From assembly GCF_003633755.1 (NCBI RefSeq), contig NZ_RBIL01000002.1:930001-994000 (forward strand): a DNA stretch of 64,000 nt, read 5' to 3'. The notes under the pieces were generated by a model, which saw only the letters and a list, made by a program, of their open reading frames with translations, did no database searches and was not told the DNA's origin. Of the stretch, positions 49,794-60,531 are shown one piece after another. Position 1 is the first letter of the stretch, and each line of letters begins with the position of its first letter. The stretch is from Solirubrobacter pauli. Its GTDB lineage: Bacteria; Actinomycetota; Thermoleophilia; Solirubrobacterales; Solirubrobacteraceae. The position numbers and the translations under genes are program-made.

Positions 49794-52700
49794 ATGACCC
49801 TGGGAGTGAATCCCGAGCAGTCCAGCACGCCCGATGAGGTGATGGCGGAGATCGCTGATCCCCTTGACGCGCTGTTGCGTCAGATCATCAACGGCTACTT
49901 CGTGCTCACGGACGGCCAAGGGGCGGTCTCCAAGTGGTCCGAGCCGGCCGAGCTGCTGTTCGCTCAGCCGAGCGAGGACATCCTCGGGCAGGGGTTCTTC
50001 GAGACGCTGATCGGCGGCGCGCTGCCGCCTGCGGGCAGCGCGTGGCAGGGGTTCCTCGACGCGGGCGAGCCGCCGCGCGTGCCCGGCTCGGTCGAGCTGA
50101 CCGGCCGCCGCTCCGACGGCGAGACGTTCCCGATGCAGGCCGTGTTCGTCCCGGTCAAGCTGGACGAGGGCTTCGACTTCTCGCTCTTCCTCGAGGACCT
50201 GTCCTTCGAGCTGCCGCTGAACCTGATGCTGATGCGGATGCGTCAGCAGCATCCGGTGGTCCTGAGGTCGCTGAAGCTCGCGCTGGAGCCGGTCGCGCAG
50301 CCGTGGGAGGGCTGGCGCACGGCGGGCACGCTCGTCGTCTTCAAGCCGCTGGCGGCGACCCCGTGGGTGGAGTCCGAGCTGGCCCGCCGCGAGGCTGAGC
50401 GCGCCGCCGCGGACGCCGAGGCCGAGGAGCGCCTCACCAACCCCGACCCGGGCATCCAGGGCGGGCTGAACGACCTCGACGACGCCGCCGCGGTCGTCGC
50501 GCGCCTGCTCAGCGCGATGGAGCGCATCGACGAGCTCGAGCGCGTCGCCGGTGGTCTGCCCGCCCAGCTCGACGAGGCCCGCCGCGAGGTCGAGCGCGAG
50601 GGCAACGCGCTGCGCGGCGACGTGTCGCGCGCGCTGGCCGCCGTCCCGAGCGAGCTGGACCGCCACGAGGCTGAACGCCGGATGGCGCGCCTCGAACGCG
50701 CGGACGAGGAGACCCTGGCGGCCGCCGAGGCCGCCGCCGCGCGCGTCGCCGCGCGACTCGACGCCCTGGAGCGCGAGGGCGCGGCCGCCGACGCCCGCCT
50801 GGCGTCCGAGATCGCCGCCGCCGAAGCGCGCGCCGCCGACGCGCTGTCGCGGTTCGAAGGCGGCGCGGACGTCGCCGCCCAGCTCGAAGAGGTCCGCGCC
50901 GAGCACGAGGAGGCCGCGCACGCGATCCGCTCCGAGCTCGCCGCGACCGTCGAGCGGTTGGAGCGCGACCGCGAGCGCGAGCGCTCCGCCGCCCGCAGCG
51001 AGCTGGCCGCGGCCCTCGAACGCGTCGAGCAGGTCCAACGCGGCGCCGACGCCGTCCGTGAGCAGCTTCGCGCCGCCGTCGCCGATGATCGACTCGAAGC
51101 GCTGTCCGCATCCACGGCGGAGCTGCGGGCGCGGGTCGCCGACCTCGCGACCGCCGACCAGCTCGCCGAGCTGCGCCAGTCCCTCGGCGTCGACATCGCC
51201 TCCCTGCGCGACTCCATCGCCGGCATCGACACGCTCCGCGAGCTCGTCGCCCGCCACGAGTCCTCCGCCAGCGAGATCGCCGGCCTGCGCGCGGCCTTCG
51301 AAGCCCTCCGCTCCGCCGCGCCCGCCGATCTCGCCACGCTGCGCGAGGCCGTCGAGCGCTTCGAGAGCACCGCCGACGAGCTCACCGCGCTGCGCGAGGC
51401 GACGAACGACCTTCCCGCGCTGCGCGACGCGGTCGCGCGCCACGAGTCCGCCACGTCGGACCTGGCCACCCTGCGCGAAGCGGCGGCCCGTGCCGACGAA
51501 GCCGCGAACGAGCTTGCCGCGCTGCGCGAGGCTGTCGCGCGTCACGACGCCGCGACGTCGGATCTCGCCGCGCTGCGCGAGGCCGCGGCCCGCGCTGATG
51601 AGGCCGCGAGCGAGCTTGCTGCGCTGCGCGAGGCCGTGGCGCGCCACGAGGCGGCCACGTCGGACCTCGCTGCGCTGCGCGAGGCCGCGGCCCGCGCTGA
51701 TGAGGCCGCGAGCGAGCTTGCTGCGCTGCGCGAGGCCGTGGCGCGCCACGAGGCGGCCACGTCGGACCTCGCTGCGCTGCGCGAGACCGCGGCCCGCGCT
51801 GATGAGGCCGCGAGCGAGCTTGCCGCGCTGCGCGAGGCGACGGGCGATCTTGCCGCGCTGCGCGAGGCCGTCGCGCGCCACGAGGCCGCCACGTCGGACC
51901 TCGCCGCGCTGCGCGAGGCCGCGGCCCGCGCCGACGAAACCGCACGTGAGGTTGCCGCGCTTCGCGAGGCGACGGGCGATCTCGGCGCGCTCCGCGAGGC
52001 CGCAGCTCGCGCCGACGCGACCGCGAGCGACCTCGCCGCGCTGCGCGACGCTGTCGCGCGTCACGAGGGCGCGACGGCCGAGCTCGGCGCGCTGCACGAG
52101 GCCGTCGCACGTGCCACCGGCGATGTCGAGTCCCTGCGCGAGACGGTCGCCCGCAGCGAGGGCGCGGCCGAGGAGGTCGCGGCGCTCCGCGCGGCGATCG
52201 GCGGGCTCGAGGTGCTGCGCGAGGCGGTCGTCCGGCACGAGTCCGCGGCCGGGGAGGTCGCCGCGCTGCGGGAGGCCGTGGCCGCGCAGGCCGCGGCGAT
52301 GGGCGAGCTGGCCATGCGGGCCGGCTCGGCCGCCGACGCGGGGGCGCTCACCGAGCTCGCGGCCCGGCAGGAGGCGGCTGCGGCCGAGCTGCGCAAGGCC
52401 GTCGAGCAGCAGGACGCGGCGGGGCGTGAGCTCGCCGAGCTGCGCGGGATCGCGGCTCGTCAGGAAGGCTTCGCGGCAGAGCTCGAGCACCTGCGGTCGC
52501 AGATCGGCGCAGCCGAGGTGGCCGCGGGCCGGTCGCCCGACGAGGTCGCCGTCGAGCAGCGCCTGCAGGGCGCGCTGGGGGAGACCCGGCGCGAGCTGGC
52601 CGAGCTGCGCGCGCGCCTTGCCGGCCTCGACGAGGTCGAGCACCTGCGCTCACGCGTCGAGGATCTGGCCGAGCGCACCGCCGCCGTCGACTTCCTCGCC

Positions 52701-54929
52701 CGCGAGGACGACCTCGCCGCGCTGCGCCGTGACGTCGACGCGCTCCCCGGCCGCAACGAGCTGGCCGGCCTCGTCAACCGCGACGAGCTGGACGCCGTCG
52801 CCACCCGCGACGACCTCGCGATCCTTCGCGAACGCCTCGACGACGAGCTGACCGGCCTCGCGGCCCGCGACGAATCGCTGCGCGAGCAGCTCGACGGCTT
52901 CGTCACGCGCGACGAGGTCGCGTCCACCGACGAGCTGCGCGAACGCCTCGCCGCCCGCGAGGACGAGCTGGCAGCGCTGCGCGAGCGCCTCGACGCGGCG
53001 GCCACGCGCGACGAGCTGGCCGCGCGCCTCGACGGCCTCGCCACGCGCGAGGAGCTGGCCGCGCGCCTGGACGGGCTCGCAGCCGACGCGGATCTTGCCG
53101 TCCTGCGCGAGCGGCTCGACGGCCTCGCGACCCGCGACGATGTCGCCACGGCCGGCGACCTCGCGGCCCTCCGCGAGCGACTCGACGGGCTCGCGACCCG
53201 CGACGACGTCGCCACGGCCGGCGACCTCGCGGCCCTCCGCGAGCAGATCGACGGCTTTGCGACCCGCGATGACGTCGCCTCGTCCGGCGACCTCGCGGCG
53301 CTGCGCGAGCGGCTCGACGGCCTCGCCGCCGCGGCGGATCTCACCGCCCTGCGCGAGCGGCTCGATGGCCTCGCCACGCGCGAGGAGCTGGCCGCGCGCC
53401 TCGACCGGCTCGCCCCCGGCGGCGATCTCACCGACGTGCACGAGCGCCTCGAGGCCCTCGCGACGCGTGACGAGCTCGCCGCCGGCCTCGAGTCCCTCGT
53501 CGCCCGCGACGAGGCCACGGCGGCCGACGTCGCCGCGCTCCGCGGCCAGCTCGCCGCGCTGGAGGAGGTCGAGCGGGCGCAGCGGGCGGCGCACGACGAG
53601 CTCGCCGCCCTGCGCGAGCGGCTCGACGACGCTTCCACGCGCCCCGAGCGCGACGAGCTCGCGGCGCTGCGCGAGCGGCTGGACTCGTTCGCCCGCCACG
53701 AGGACCTGACGGGGCTCGCCGGACGGGACGAGGTCGCGGCCCTGCGCACGCTGCTGCAGGGGCTCGCCGGCCGCGAGGACCTGCAGGCGGTCGCCGACCG
53801 GATCGCGCAGGTGGACCGTGGCGCGGGCACCGTCCTCGCCGACGTGCGCAGCATGCGCGGCGACCTCGAGGTCACGCGTGGCCAGGCGGCCGCGGCGGAG
53901 ACCGAGGCGCTCGGCGCGCGCCAGGCGGCGGTCGCGGCCACCGAGGCCGCGAGCACCGCCCGAGAGGACGCCGCGAAGGCGGCCGAGGACGTCGCGGCGG
54001 CGCGACGCGAGATCGAGGCGCACGGCTCGCGCACCCAGCTGCTCAACGAGCAGGTCACGGCCGCGCGCACCGACGCGACCGCCGCCCGCAACGCGACCGA
54101 GGGCCTGGACACCCGGCTCGCCGCGATCGACCAGCGCGCCGCGTCCCTGACGTCCGAGCTGCACACCGTCGGCGGCCAGGTCGACCGGCTCGGTGGCACG
54201 CTCGTGGACACCGGCGTCGCGCTGCGCGGCGAGATCGGGGACGTCCGCGACGGGCTCGACCAGCTGCGCTCCGAGCTCGCGGTCGTCCGCGAGGAGGTCA
54301 AGCGCGGCGACGATCGGTTCGAGGCGATGCAGTCCGACCTGACGTTCGCGCTCAAGAGCCTCGACGAGCTCAAGCAGGGCCTCAGCTCCGCCGGCCAGGC
54401 GGCCGTGATCGCGCGCCGCGAGGCCGAGCAGGCGCGCAAGGCGGCCCTGCACGACGGCTCGACCGAGCGCGTCACGGAGGTCTTCCAGCAGATCCTCGGC
54501 CTGGCGGCCCAGCGCAACGCGCAGGGTCCGCGACGTCAGCAGGTGCCGCCCCCGCCGCAGCGGCCCGAGCCGGGCCGGCGCGAGCCGCGCCACGGCTTCG
54601 ACGACGCGCACGTCCCGATGGCGATCCTCGCCCTGGACGGCAAGTTCAAGGAGCTCAACCCGGCGTTCACGAAGCTCGTCGGCTACAAGGAGCACGAGTT
54701 CCAGAAGGCCGCGTGGCCGTCCCCGCACGACCGCAAGGACTACAAGGAGCAGCTCGACCAGCTGCGCCGGATCGGGCTCGGCGAGCTGCGCCAGATCGAC
54801 GTCACCAGCACCTACATGCACGGCCAGGGCCTGATGGTCCCGGTGGTCGGTCGGATGACGCTCGCCACGGCCGACGACGGCACCCCGTCGCACCTCGTGC
54901 TCGAGGCCGAAGAGCCCGCCGCGGCGTAA
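49794..54929 (+). CDS. giant PAS-coiled coil-PAS protein, 1711 residues
   Basis: Residues about 27-140 form a PAS domain (LLRQIINGYFVLTDGQGAVSKWSEPAELLFA ... GFFETLIGG ... FSLFLEDLS). Residues about 190-1560 are almost continuous heptad/17-residue coiled coil. Within it are tandem units SDLAALREAAARADEAA / SELAALREAVARHEAAT (34 residues) near 555-690 and GDLAALRERLDGLATRDDVATA (22 residues) near 1110-1175. A second PAS domain closes it (HVPMAILALDGKFKELNPAFTKLVGYKEHEF). No signal peptide, membrane helix, kinase or enzymatic domain is seen. A rod of this length could span well over 100 nm; a scaffold, polarity or envelope-organising role linked to the downstream MltG/pilus genes is inference. 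Confidence 0.8.
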   Translation: MTLGVNPEQSSTPDEVMAEIADPLDALLRQIINGYFVLTDGQGAVSKWSEPAELLFAQPSEDILGQGFFETLIGGALPPAGSAWQGFLDAGEPPRVPGSVELTGRRSDGETFPMQAVFVPVKLDEGFDFSLFLEDLSFELPLNLMLMRMRQQHPVVLRSLKLALEPVAQPWEGWRTAGTLVVFKPLAATPWVESELARREAERAAADAEAEERLTNPDPGIQGGLNDLDDAAAVVARLLSAMERIDELERVAGGLPAQLDEARREVEREGNALRGDVSRALAAVPSELDRHEAERRMARLERADEETLAAAEAAAARVAARLDALEREGAAADARLASEIAAAEARAADALSRFEGGADVAAQLEEVRAEHEEAAHAIRSELAATVERLERDRERERSAARSELAAALERVEQVQRGADAVREQLRAAVADDRLEALSASTAELRARVADLATADQLAELRQSLGVDIASLRDSIAGIDTLRELVARHESSASEIAGLRAAFEALRSAAPADLATLREAVERFESTADELTALREATNDLPALRDAVARHESATSDLATLREAAARADEAANELAALREAVARHDAATSDLAALREAAARADEAASELAALREAVARHEAATSDLAALREAAARADEAASELAALREAVARHEAATSDLAALRETAARADEAASELAALREATGDLAALREAVARHEAATSDLAALREAAARADETAREVAALREATGDLGALREAAARADATASDLAALRDAVARHEGATAELGALHEAVARATGDVESLRETVARSEGAAEEVAALRAAIGGLEVLREAVVRHESAAGEVAALREAVAAQAAAMGELAMRAGSAADAGALTELAARQEAAAAELRKAVEQQDAAGRELAELRGIAARQEGFAAELEHLRSQIGAAEVAAGRSPDEVAVEQRLQGALGETRRELAELRARLAGLDEVEHLRSRVEDLAERTAAVDFLAREDDLAALRRDVDALPGRNELAGLVNRDELDAVATRDDLAILRERLDDELTGLAARDESLREQLDGFVTRDEVASTDELRERLAAREDELAALRERLDAAATRDELAARLDGLATREELAARLDGLAADADLAVLRERLDGLATRDDVATAGDLAALRERLDGLATRDDVATAGDLAALREQIDGFATRDDVASSGDLAALRERLDGLAAAADLTALRERLDGLATREELAARLDRLAPGGDLTDVHERLEALATRDELAAGLESLVARDEATAADVAALRGQLAALEEVERAQRAAHDELAALRERLDDASTRPERDELAALRERLDSFARHEDLTGLAGRDEVAALRTLLQGLAGREDLQAVADRIAQVDRGAGTVLADVRSMRGDLEVTRGQAAAAETEALGARQAAVAATEAASTAREDAAKAAEDVAAARREIEAHGSRTQLLNEQVTAARTDATAARNATEGLDTRLAAIDQRAASLTSELHTVGGQVDRLGGTLVDTGVALRGEIGDVRDGLDQLRSELAVVREEVKRGDDRFEAMQSDLTFALKSLDELKQGLSSAGQAAVIARREAEQARKAALHDGSTERVTEVFQQILGLAAQRNAQGPRRQQVPPPPQRPEPGRREPRHGFDDAHVPMAILALDGKFKELNPAFTKLVGYKEHEFQKAAWPSPHDRKDYKEQLDQLRRIGLGELRQIDVTSTYMHGQGLMVPVVGRMTLATADDGTPSHLVLEAEEPAAA
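51459..51866 (+). repeat. four tandem 102-bp coding repeats
   Basis: Units start at 51459, 51561, 51663 and 51765, each coding 34 residues of coiled coil. The second and third copies differ at only a few positions at their 5' end, which indicates recent duplication. Related but more diverged units continue to about 52080. Confidence 0.85.
53118..53315 (+). repeat. three tandem 66-bp coding repeats
   Basis: Units start at 53118, 53184 and 53250, each coding 22 residues (DGLATRDDVATAGDLAALRE followed by RL). The first two are nearly identical at DNA level. Confidence 0.85.
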
Positions 54930-55028
54930 CACCGTCGGCCGGGCTCGCTAGCATGGCCAACTGGTCGCTGACCCTGATGTGAGCCGGGAATCCGCCCGGC
55001 GCGCCAGGGCCGTTACCCGTTAAGCACG

Positions 55029-56723
55029 TTGTTCGGCAAGCGCTCGGACCAACCCCGCACTGCAGACGACCGCGCACGCGCCGCGGCCGCTCGCGCTGCC
55101 CGGCGCGAGGGACGCCCGCTGCCGCCGGACGCCTTCGAGGACTCCGTCCGCCCGCCGGACGTGGAGCCGCGCGTGCCGCAGCCGTACGAGGAAGTCACGC
55201 CCGAGGCGCCCGAGCCGCGCGTCGAAGCCCCCGCGCCGCGCGTCGAGCCGACGCCCGCCCCGCCTGAGGAGCCCGTCGAGCCGACCCGCCTCGAGGCCGC
55301 GTCGGAGGTCGCCCGTCGCGAGCCGCCGGCGGAGGAGCCCGCGCGGCCGATGAGCGACCACCTCCATCAGCCCACGGTCGAGTACACCCCGTTCCAGACC
55401 GAGGAGCACGAGGCGCCGCTCGGCGACCCGCGCGCGGACGAGCCGGAGATCCTCGCCACGCGCCGCGGGCAGACCGCCACGGCCGAGCACGAGTTCTACG
55501 AGCCCGAACCGGAGCCCGAACCCGAGCCCGAGCCGCGCGAGCCCAAGCCGCTGCGTGCCGCACCGCCCCGCGGCGAGGCGGCCACGCCGCGCAAGCGTCC
55601 CGCCCCGAACGCCCCGCGGCGCCGGCGCCGCACACCTCCGCCGCCGCCCGTCCGCACCGGTGGTGGCAGCGGGGGAGGCAGCCGCTGGGGTCGGCGCGCG
55701 CTGATGCTGGTCGTGCTCGTCGTGCTCGTCGCGCTGGTGTACGTCGCCAACGCCACGTTCCAGCCGTTCCACGGCGACGGCGCGGGCAACGTCAAGGTCT
55801 CGATCCCCGAGAACTCGGATGCCGGCAAGGTCGGCGACATCCTCGCCGAAGCCGGCGTGGTCGACTCCGCGCGCTTCTTCGTCCTCAACGCGACCGTCAA
55901 CGGCAGCCGCGGCGACCTGCGCCCGGGCGACTACACGCTCAAGAAGGGCATGAGCAACGAGGAGGCGATCGCGGCGCTGACCAAGGAGCCGGAGGTCGCG
56001 ACCCCCGAGCCGACGGTCGACGTGACGCTCGTGGAGGGCCCGTCCCGCCTCGAGAACGCGCCGGTCGTCAAGAAGTCCAAGAAGGTCGAGGGCGACTACC
56101 AGAAGGCCTCGGCGTCCAAGACGACGCTCAGCCGCATCCGCGAGCTCGGCGCGCCCAAGGGCACCAAGACCGCCGAGGGCTTCCTCTTCCCGGCCACGTA
56201 CACGCTGAAGGAAGGCTCGTCGGCGCAGGACCTGGTGAACGCGCAGCTGGACGCGTTCGAGGAGAACTTCAAGTCGGTCGACCTCAAGTACGCCAAGCGC
56301 AAGAACCTCTCGCGCTACGACGTGCTGATCATCGCGAGCCTGATCGAGCGCGAGGCCTCGCTGGCCAAGGAGCGCAAGCTCGTCTCCGCGGTCATCTACA
56401 ACCGGCTCGCCGAGGGTATCCCCCTGGGGATCGACGCGACCACGCGCTACTCGACGGGCAATTGGACCAAAGAGATCAAGCAGTCCGAGCTGACCAAGGA
56501 CGAGCCGTTCAACACGCGGCTGCGCCGTGGCCTGCCGCCGACGCCGATCGGCAACCCGGGACTCGCGTCGATCAAGGCCGCCGCCAAGCCGTCGACCGCC
56601 AAGAAGTACCTGTACTACGTGCGCAAGAAGAACGACGACTCCGGCGAGCACGGCTTCTACACGACGTACGCCGAGTTCCAGAAGGCCGTCGACCGCTACA
56701 ACGCCTCCCGCAGCGGCGGATAG
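55029..56723 (+). CDS. mltG: endolytic murein transglycosylase MltG
   Basis: A 564-residue protein. A cytoplasmic N-terminal region of about 215 residues is rich in Pro and Glu (many PEPEP runs), much longer than in E. coli. One transmembrane helix follows (LMLVVLVVLVALVYVA), then the LysM-like part (VKVSIPENSDAGKVGDILAEAGVV ... LRPGDYTLKKGMS). The catalytic YceG domain has TAEGFLFPATYTL, IIASLIEREA (catalytic Glu), VIYNRLAEGIPLGIDATTRY, FNTRLRRGLPPTPIGNPG and FYTTYAEF. It cuts nascent glycan strands to end peptidoglycan synthesis. It starts with TTG. aroE follows after two bases. Confidence 0.93.
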   Translation: MFGKRSDQPRTADDRARAAAARAARREGRPLPPDAFEDSVRPPDVEPRVPQPYEEVTPEAPEPRVEAPAPRVEPTPAPPEEPVEPTRLEAASEVARREPPAEEPARPMSDHLHQPTVEYTPFQTEEHEAPLGDPRADEPEILATRRGQTATAEHEFYEPEPEPEPEPEPREPKPLRAAPPRGEAATPRKRPAPNAPRRRRRTPPPPPVRTGGGSGGGSRWGRRALMLVVLVVLVALVYVANATFQPFHGDGAGNVKVSIPENSDAGKVGDILAEAGVVDSARFFVLNATVNGSRGDLRPGDYTLKKGMSNEEAIAALTKEPEVATPEPTVDVTLVEGPSRLENAPVVKKSKKVEGDYQKASASKTTLSRIRELGAPKGTKTAEGFLFPATYTLKEGSSAQDLVNAQLDAFEENFKSVDLKYAKRKNLSRYDVLIIASLIEREASLAKERKLVSAVIYNRLAEGIPLGIDATTRYSTGNWTKEIKQSELTKDEPFNTRLRRGLPPTPIGNPGLASIKAAAKPSTAKKYLYYVRKKNDDSGEHGFYTTYAEFQKAVDRYNASRSGG

Positions 56724-56725
56724 CC

Positions 56726-57513
56726 ATGCGGCTGGGCGTGTGCGGTTGGCCGGTCGCCCACTCACGGTCACCGCAGATGCACAACGCCGCGCTCGCGCAG
56801 CTCGGCCTCACGCAGTGGCGCTACCAGAAGCTGCCGCTGCCGCCGCACCTGTTCGAGGAGACGGTCCGCGCGCTCCCGCGCGCCGGCTTCCGCGGCGTGA
56901 ACGTCACGATCCCGCACAAGGAGGCGGCGCTCGCGCTCGCCGACAAGGCGACCGAGACGGCCAGGGCGATCGGCGCCGCCAACACGCTCACGTTCGAGTC
57001 CGACGGCACCATCCACGCCGACAACACGGACGCGACCGGGTTCCTGACGTCGCTCAGGACGTCCGCCTACGAGAAGACCGCGCTCGTCCTTGGCGCCGGC
57101 GGCTCGGCGCGCGCGATCCTGTACGCGCTCAAGCAGGCGGGCGTGTCGGAGTTGCGCGTGTGGAACCGCACCGAGGCGAAAGCTCACGCGCTCGCCCAGG
57201 AGTTCGACGCGGTCGTCAGCGAGGCGACCGCGGACATCATCGTCAACTGCACATCGGTCGGCCTGCACGATCCTGCTGCCACCTTCAAGGATCTGCCGCT
57301 AGAGGCCGATGATCTGGGTGCCGGACGCACGGTGGTGGACATGGTCTACCGGCAGGGCGGCACCCTCCTCCTCAACGCTGCGAAGGCGAACGGGGCGGAG
57401 GTGGTCGACGGGCTGGAGATCCTTGTCGCCCAGGGCGCAGCCTCCCTCGAGCGCTGGACCGGCCGGACGGCTCCCGACCAGGCGATGCGGGAGGCCGTCG
57501 CAGACATCGCCAC

Positions 57514-57517
<4 letters not shown>
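56726..57517 (+). CDS. aroE: shikimate dehydrogenase
   Basis: A 263-residue enzyme that reduces 3-dehydroshikimate with NADPH. It shows GWPVAHSRSPQMHNAAL (substrate Ser), GVNVTIPHKEAAL (catalytic Lys), NTDATGFL (catalytic Asp), LVLGAGGSARAI (nucleotide loop), WNRTEAKA (NADP-type), NCTSVGLHD, and GLEILVAQGAASLERWTG near the end. The ATG at 56726 follows mltG closely. It overlaps pilB by ATGA, so mltG-aroE-pilB are one operon. Confidence 0.95.
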
Positions 57518-59310
<1,793 letters not shown>

Positions 59311-59314
59311 GGGT

Positions 59315-59357
59315 GCCCGACAGGCGGACGCTCCTTCACGTTTTCCGCCTGTCGGGC
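59315..59357 (+). terminator. strong hairpin between pilB and pilT
   Basis: GCCCGACAGGCGGA (59315-59328) and TCCGCCTGTCGGGC (59344-59357) pair over 14 bases with a 15-base loop, four bases after the pilB stop. There is no T-run, so it may be a GC-type terminator, an attenuator or an mRNA-stability element setting PilB/PilT ratios. Confidence 0.6.
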
Positions 59358-59430
59358 GGGCCCCCGTGGGTTCTCTAGGGCCGCCACCCCACTTCAGAGC
59401 GGCACCGTCCCTGCCGATACCAGGGATGGC

Positions 59431-60531
59431 ATGAACTTCGACTTCGCGGACATTCTGCTCAAGGTCGTGGAGCACAAAGCTTCCGACCTCCACATCACGT
59501 CGGGCGCTCCGCCCACGATCCGCGTCCGCGGCTCGCTGGTTGCCCTCGAGGGCATGCCGAACCTGACGCCGACCGACACGCGCGAGATCGTCTACGCGAT
59601 CCTCTCGAGCTCGCAGCGACAGGTGCTGGAGACGGACTGGCAGCTCGACTTCGCGTACTCGGTGCCCGGCGTCGGCCGCTTCCGCGTCAACACCTTCTTC
59701 CAGCGCGGCACGCTCGGCGCCGCCTTCCGCCTGATCCCGTCCGAGACGGTCCCGATCGAGCGGCTCGGCCTGCCGTCCGTGGTACGCGACTTCGCGACCA
59801 AGCCGCGCGGCATCGTCCTCGTGACCGGCCCGACCGGCTCGGGCAAGTCCACGACGCTCGCCTCGATCATCAACGAGATCAACGAGACGCGCGACGAGCA
59901 CATCCTCACGATCGAGGACCCGATCGAGTTCCTCCACCGCCACAAGCGCTGCGTCGTCAACCAGCGCGAGATCGGCCAGGACGCGCCGAGCTTCTCGATG
60001 GGCCTGAAGGCCGCGCTGCGCCAGGACCCCGACGTGATCCTCGTCGGCGAGATGCGCGACATGGAGACGATCGGCACCGCGCTGACCGCCGCCGAGACCG
60101 GCCATCTCGTCTTCGCCACGCTGCACACGCAGGACGCGCCGCAGACGATCGACCGCATCATCGACGTCTTCCCGCCCTCCCAGCAGGGCCAGATCCGCGC
60201 GCAGCTCGCGATCGGCCTGCAGGGCGTCGTCACCCAGACGCTGCTGCCGACCGCCGACGGCACCGGCCGCTGCGTCGCCGCCGAGGTGCTCGTGCCCACG
60301 CCGGGCGTGCGGAACCTGATCCGCGAGGGCAAGACGCACCAGATCTACTCGCTGATCCAGACGGGCGGAGCGGAAGGCATGCAGACGATGGACTCCTCGC
60401 TCGCGACCCTGGTCCGCGCGGGCAAGATCACGATGGCGACCGCCGAGACCCGCTCCTCCCAGCCGGCCGAGATGCGCCGCCTGGTCCAGGGCATGCCCGC
60501 CGGCACCGTCGCTCCGCCGGTGGCCGTCTGA
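59431..60531 (+). CDS. pilT: type IV pilus retraction ATPase PilT
   Basis: A 366-residue ATPase: DILLKVVEHKASDLHITSGAPPTIRVRG at the start, Walker A GPTGSGKSTTLAS, EDPIEFLH, ALRQDPDVILVGEMRD, and ATLHTQDAPQTIDRIID. There is no MshEN domain and no zinc site, so it is PilT rather than PilB. An AGGGATGG site precedes the ATG. pilC follows by a one-base overlap (TGATG). Confidence 0.95.
   Translation: MNFDFADILLKVVEHKASDLHITSGAPPTIRVRGSLVALEGMPNLTPTDTREIVYAILSSSQRQVLETDWQLDFAYSVPGVGRFRVNTFFQRGTLGAAFRLIPSETVPIERLGLPSVVRDFATKPRGIVLVTGPTGSGKSTTLASIINEINETRDEHILTIEDPIEFLHRHKRCVVNQREIGQDAPSFSMGLKAALRQDPDVILVGEMRDMETIGTALTAAETGHLVFATLHTQDAPQTIDRIIDVFPPSQQGQIRAQLAIGLQGVVTQTLLPTADGTGRCVAAEVLVPTPGVRNLIREGKTHQIYSLIQTGGAEGMQTMDSSLATLVRAGKITMATAETRSSQPAEMRRLVQGMPAGTVAPPVAV

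Noticed and set aside
51459..52100. CRISPR-like appearance of regularly spaced repeats
   Set aside because: The repeats are directly tandem, a multiple of three, in frame and code for coiled coil; there are no unique spacers.
49752..52643. 963-codon open frame on the minus strand opposite the coiled-coil gene
   Set aside because: Its repeats mirror those of the plus-strand gene, composition is Arg/Gly-rich, and no start signal or family is visible. It is an antisense artefact of very high GC; the PAS domains are on the plus strand.
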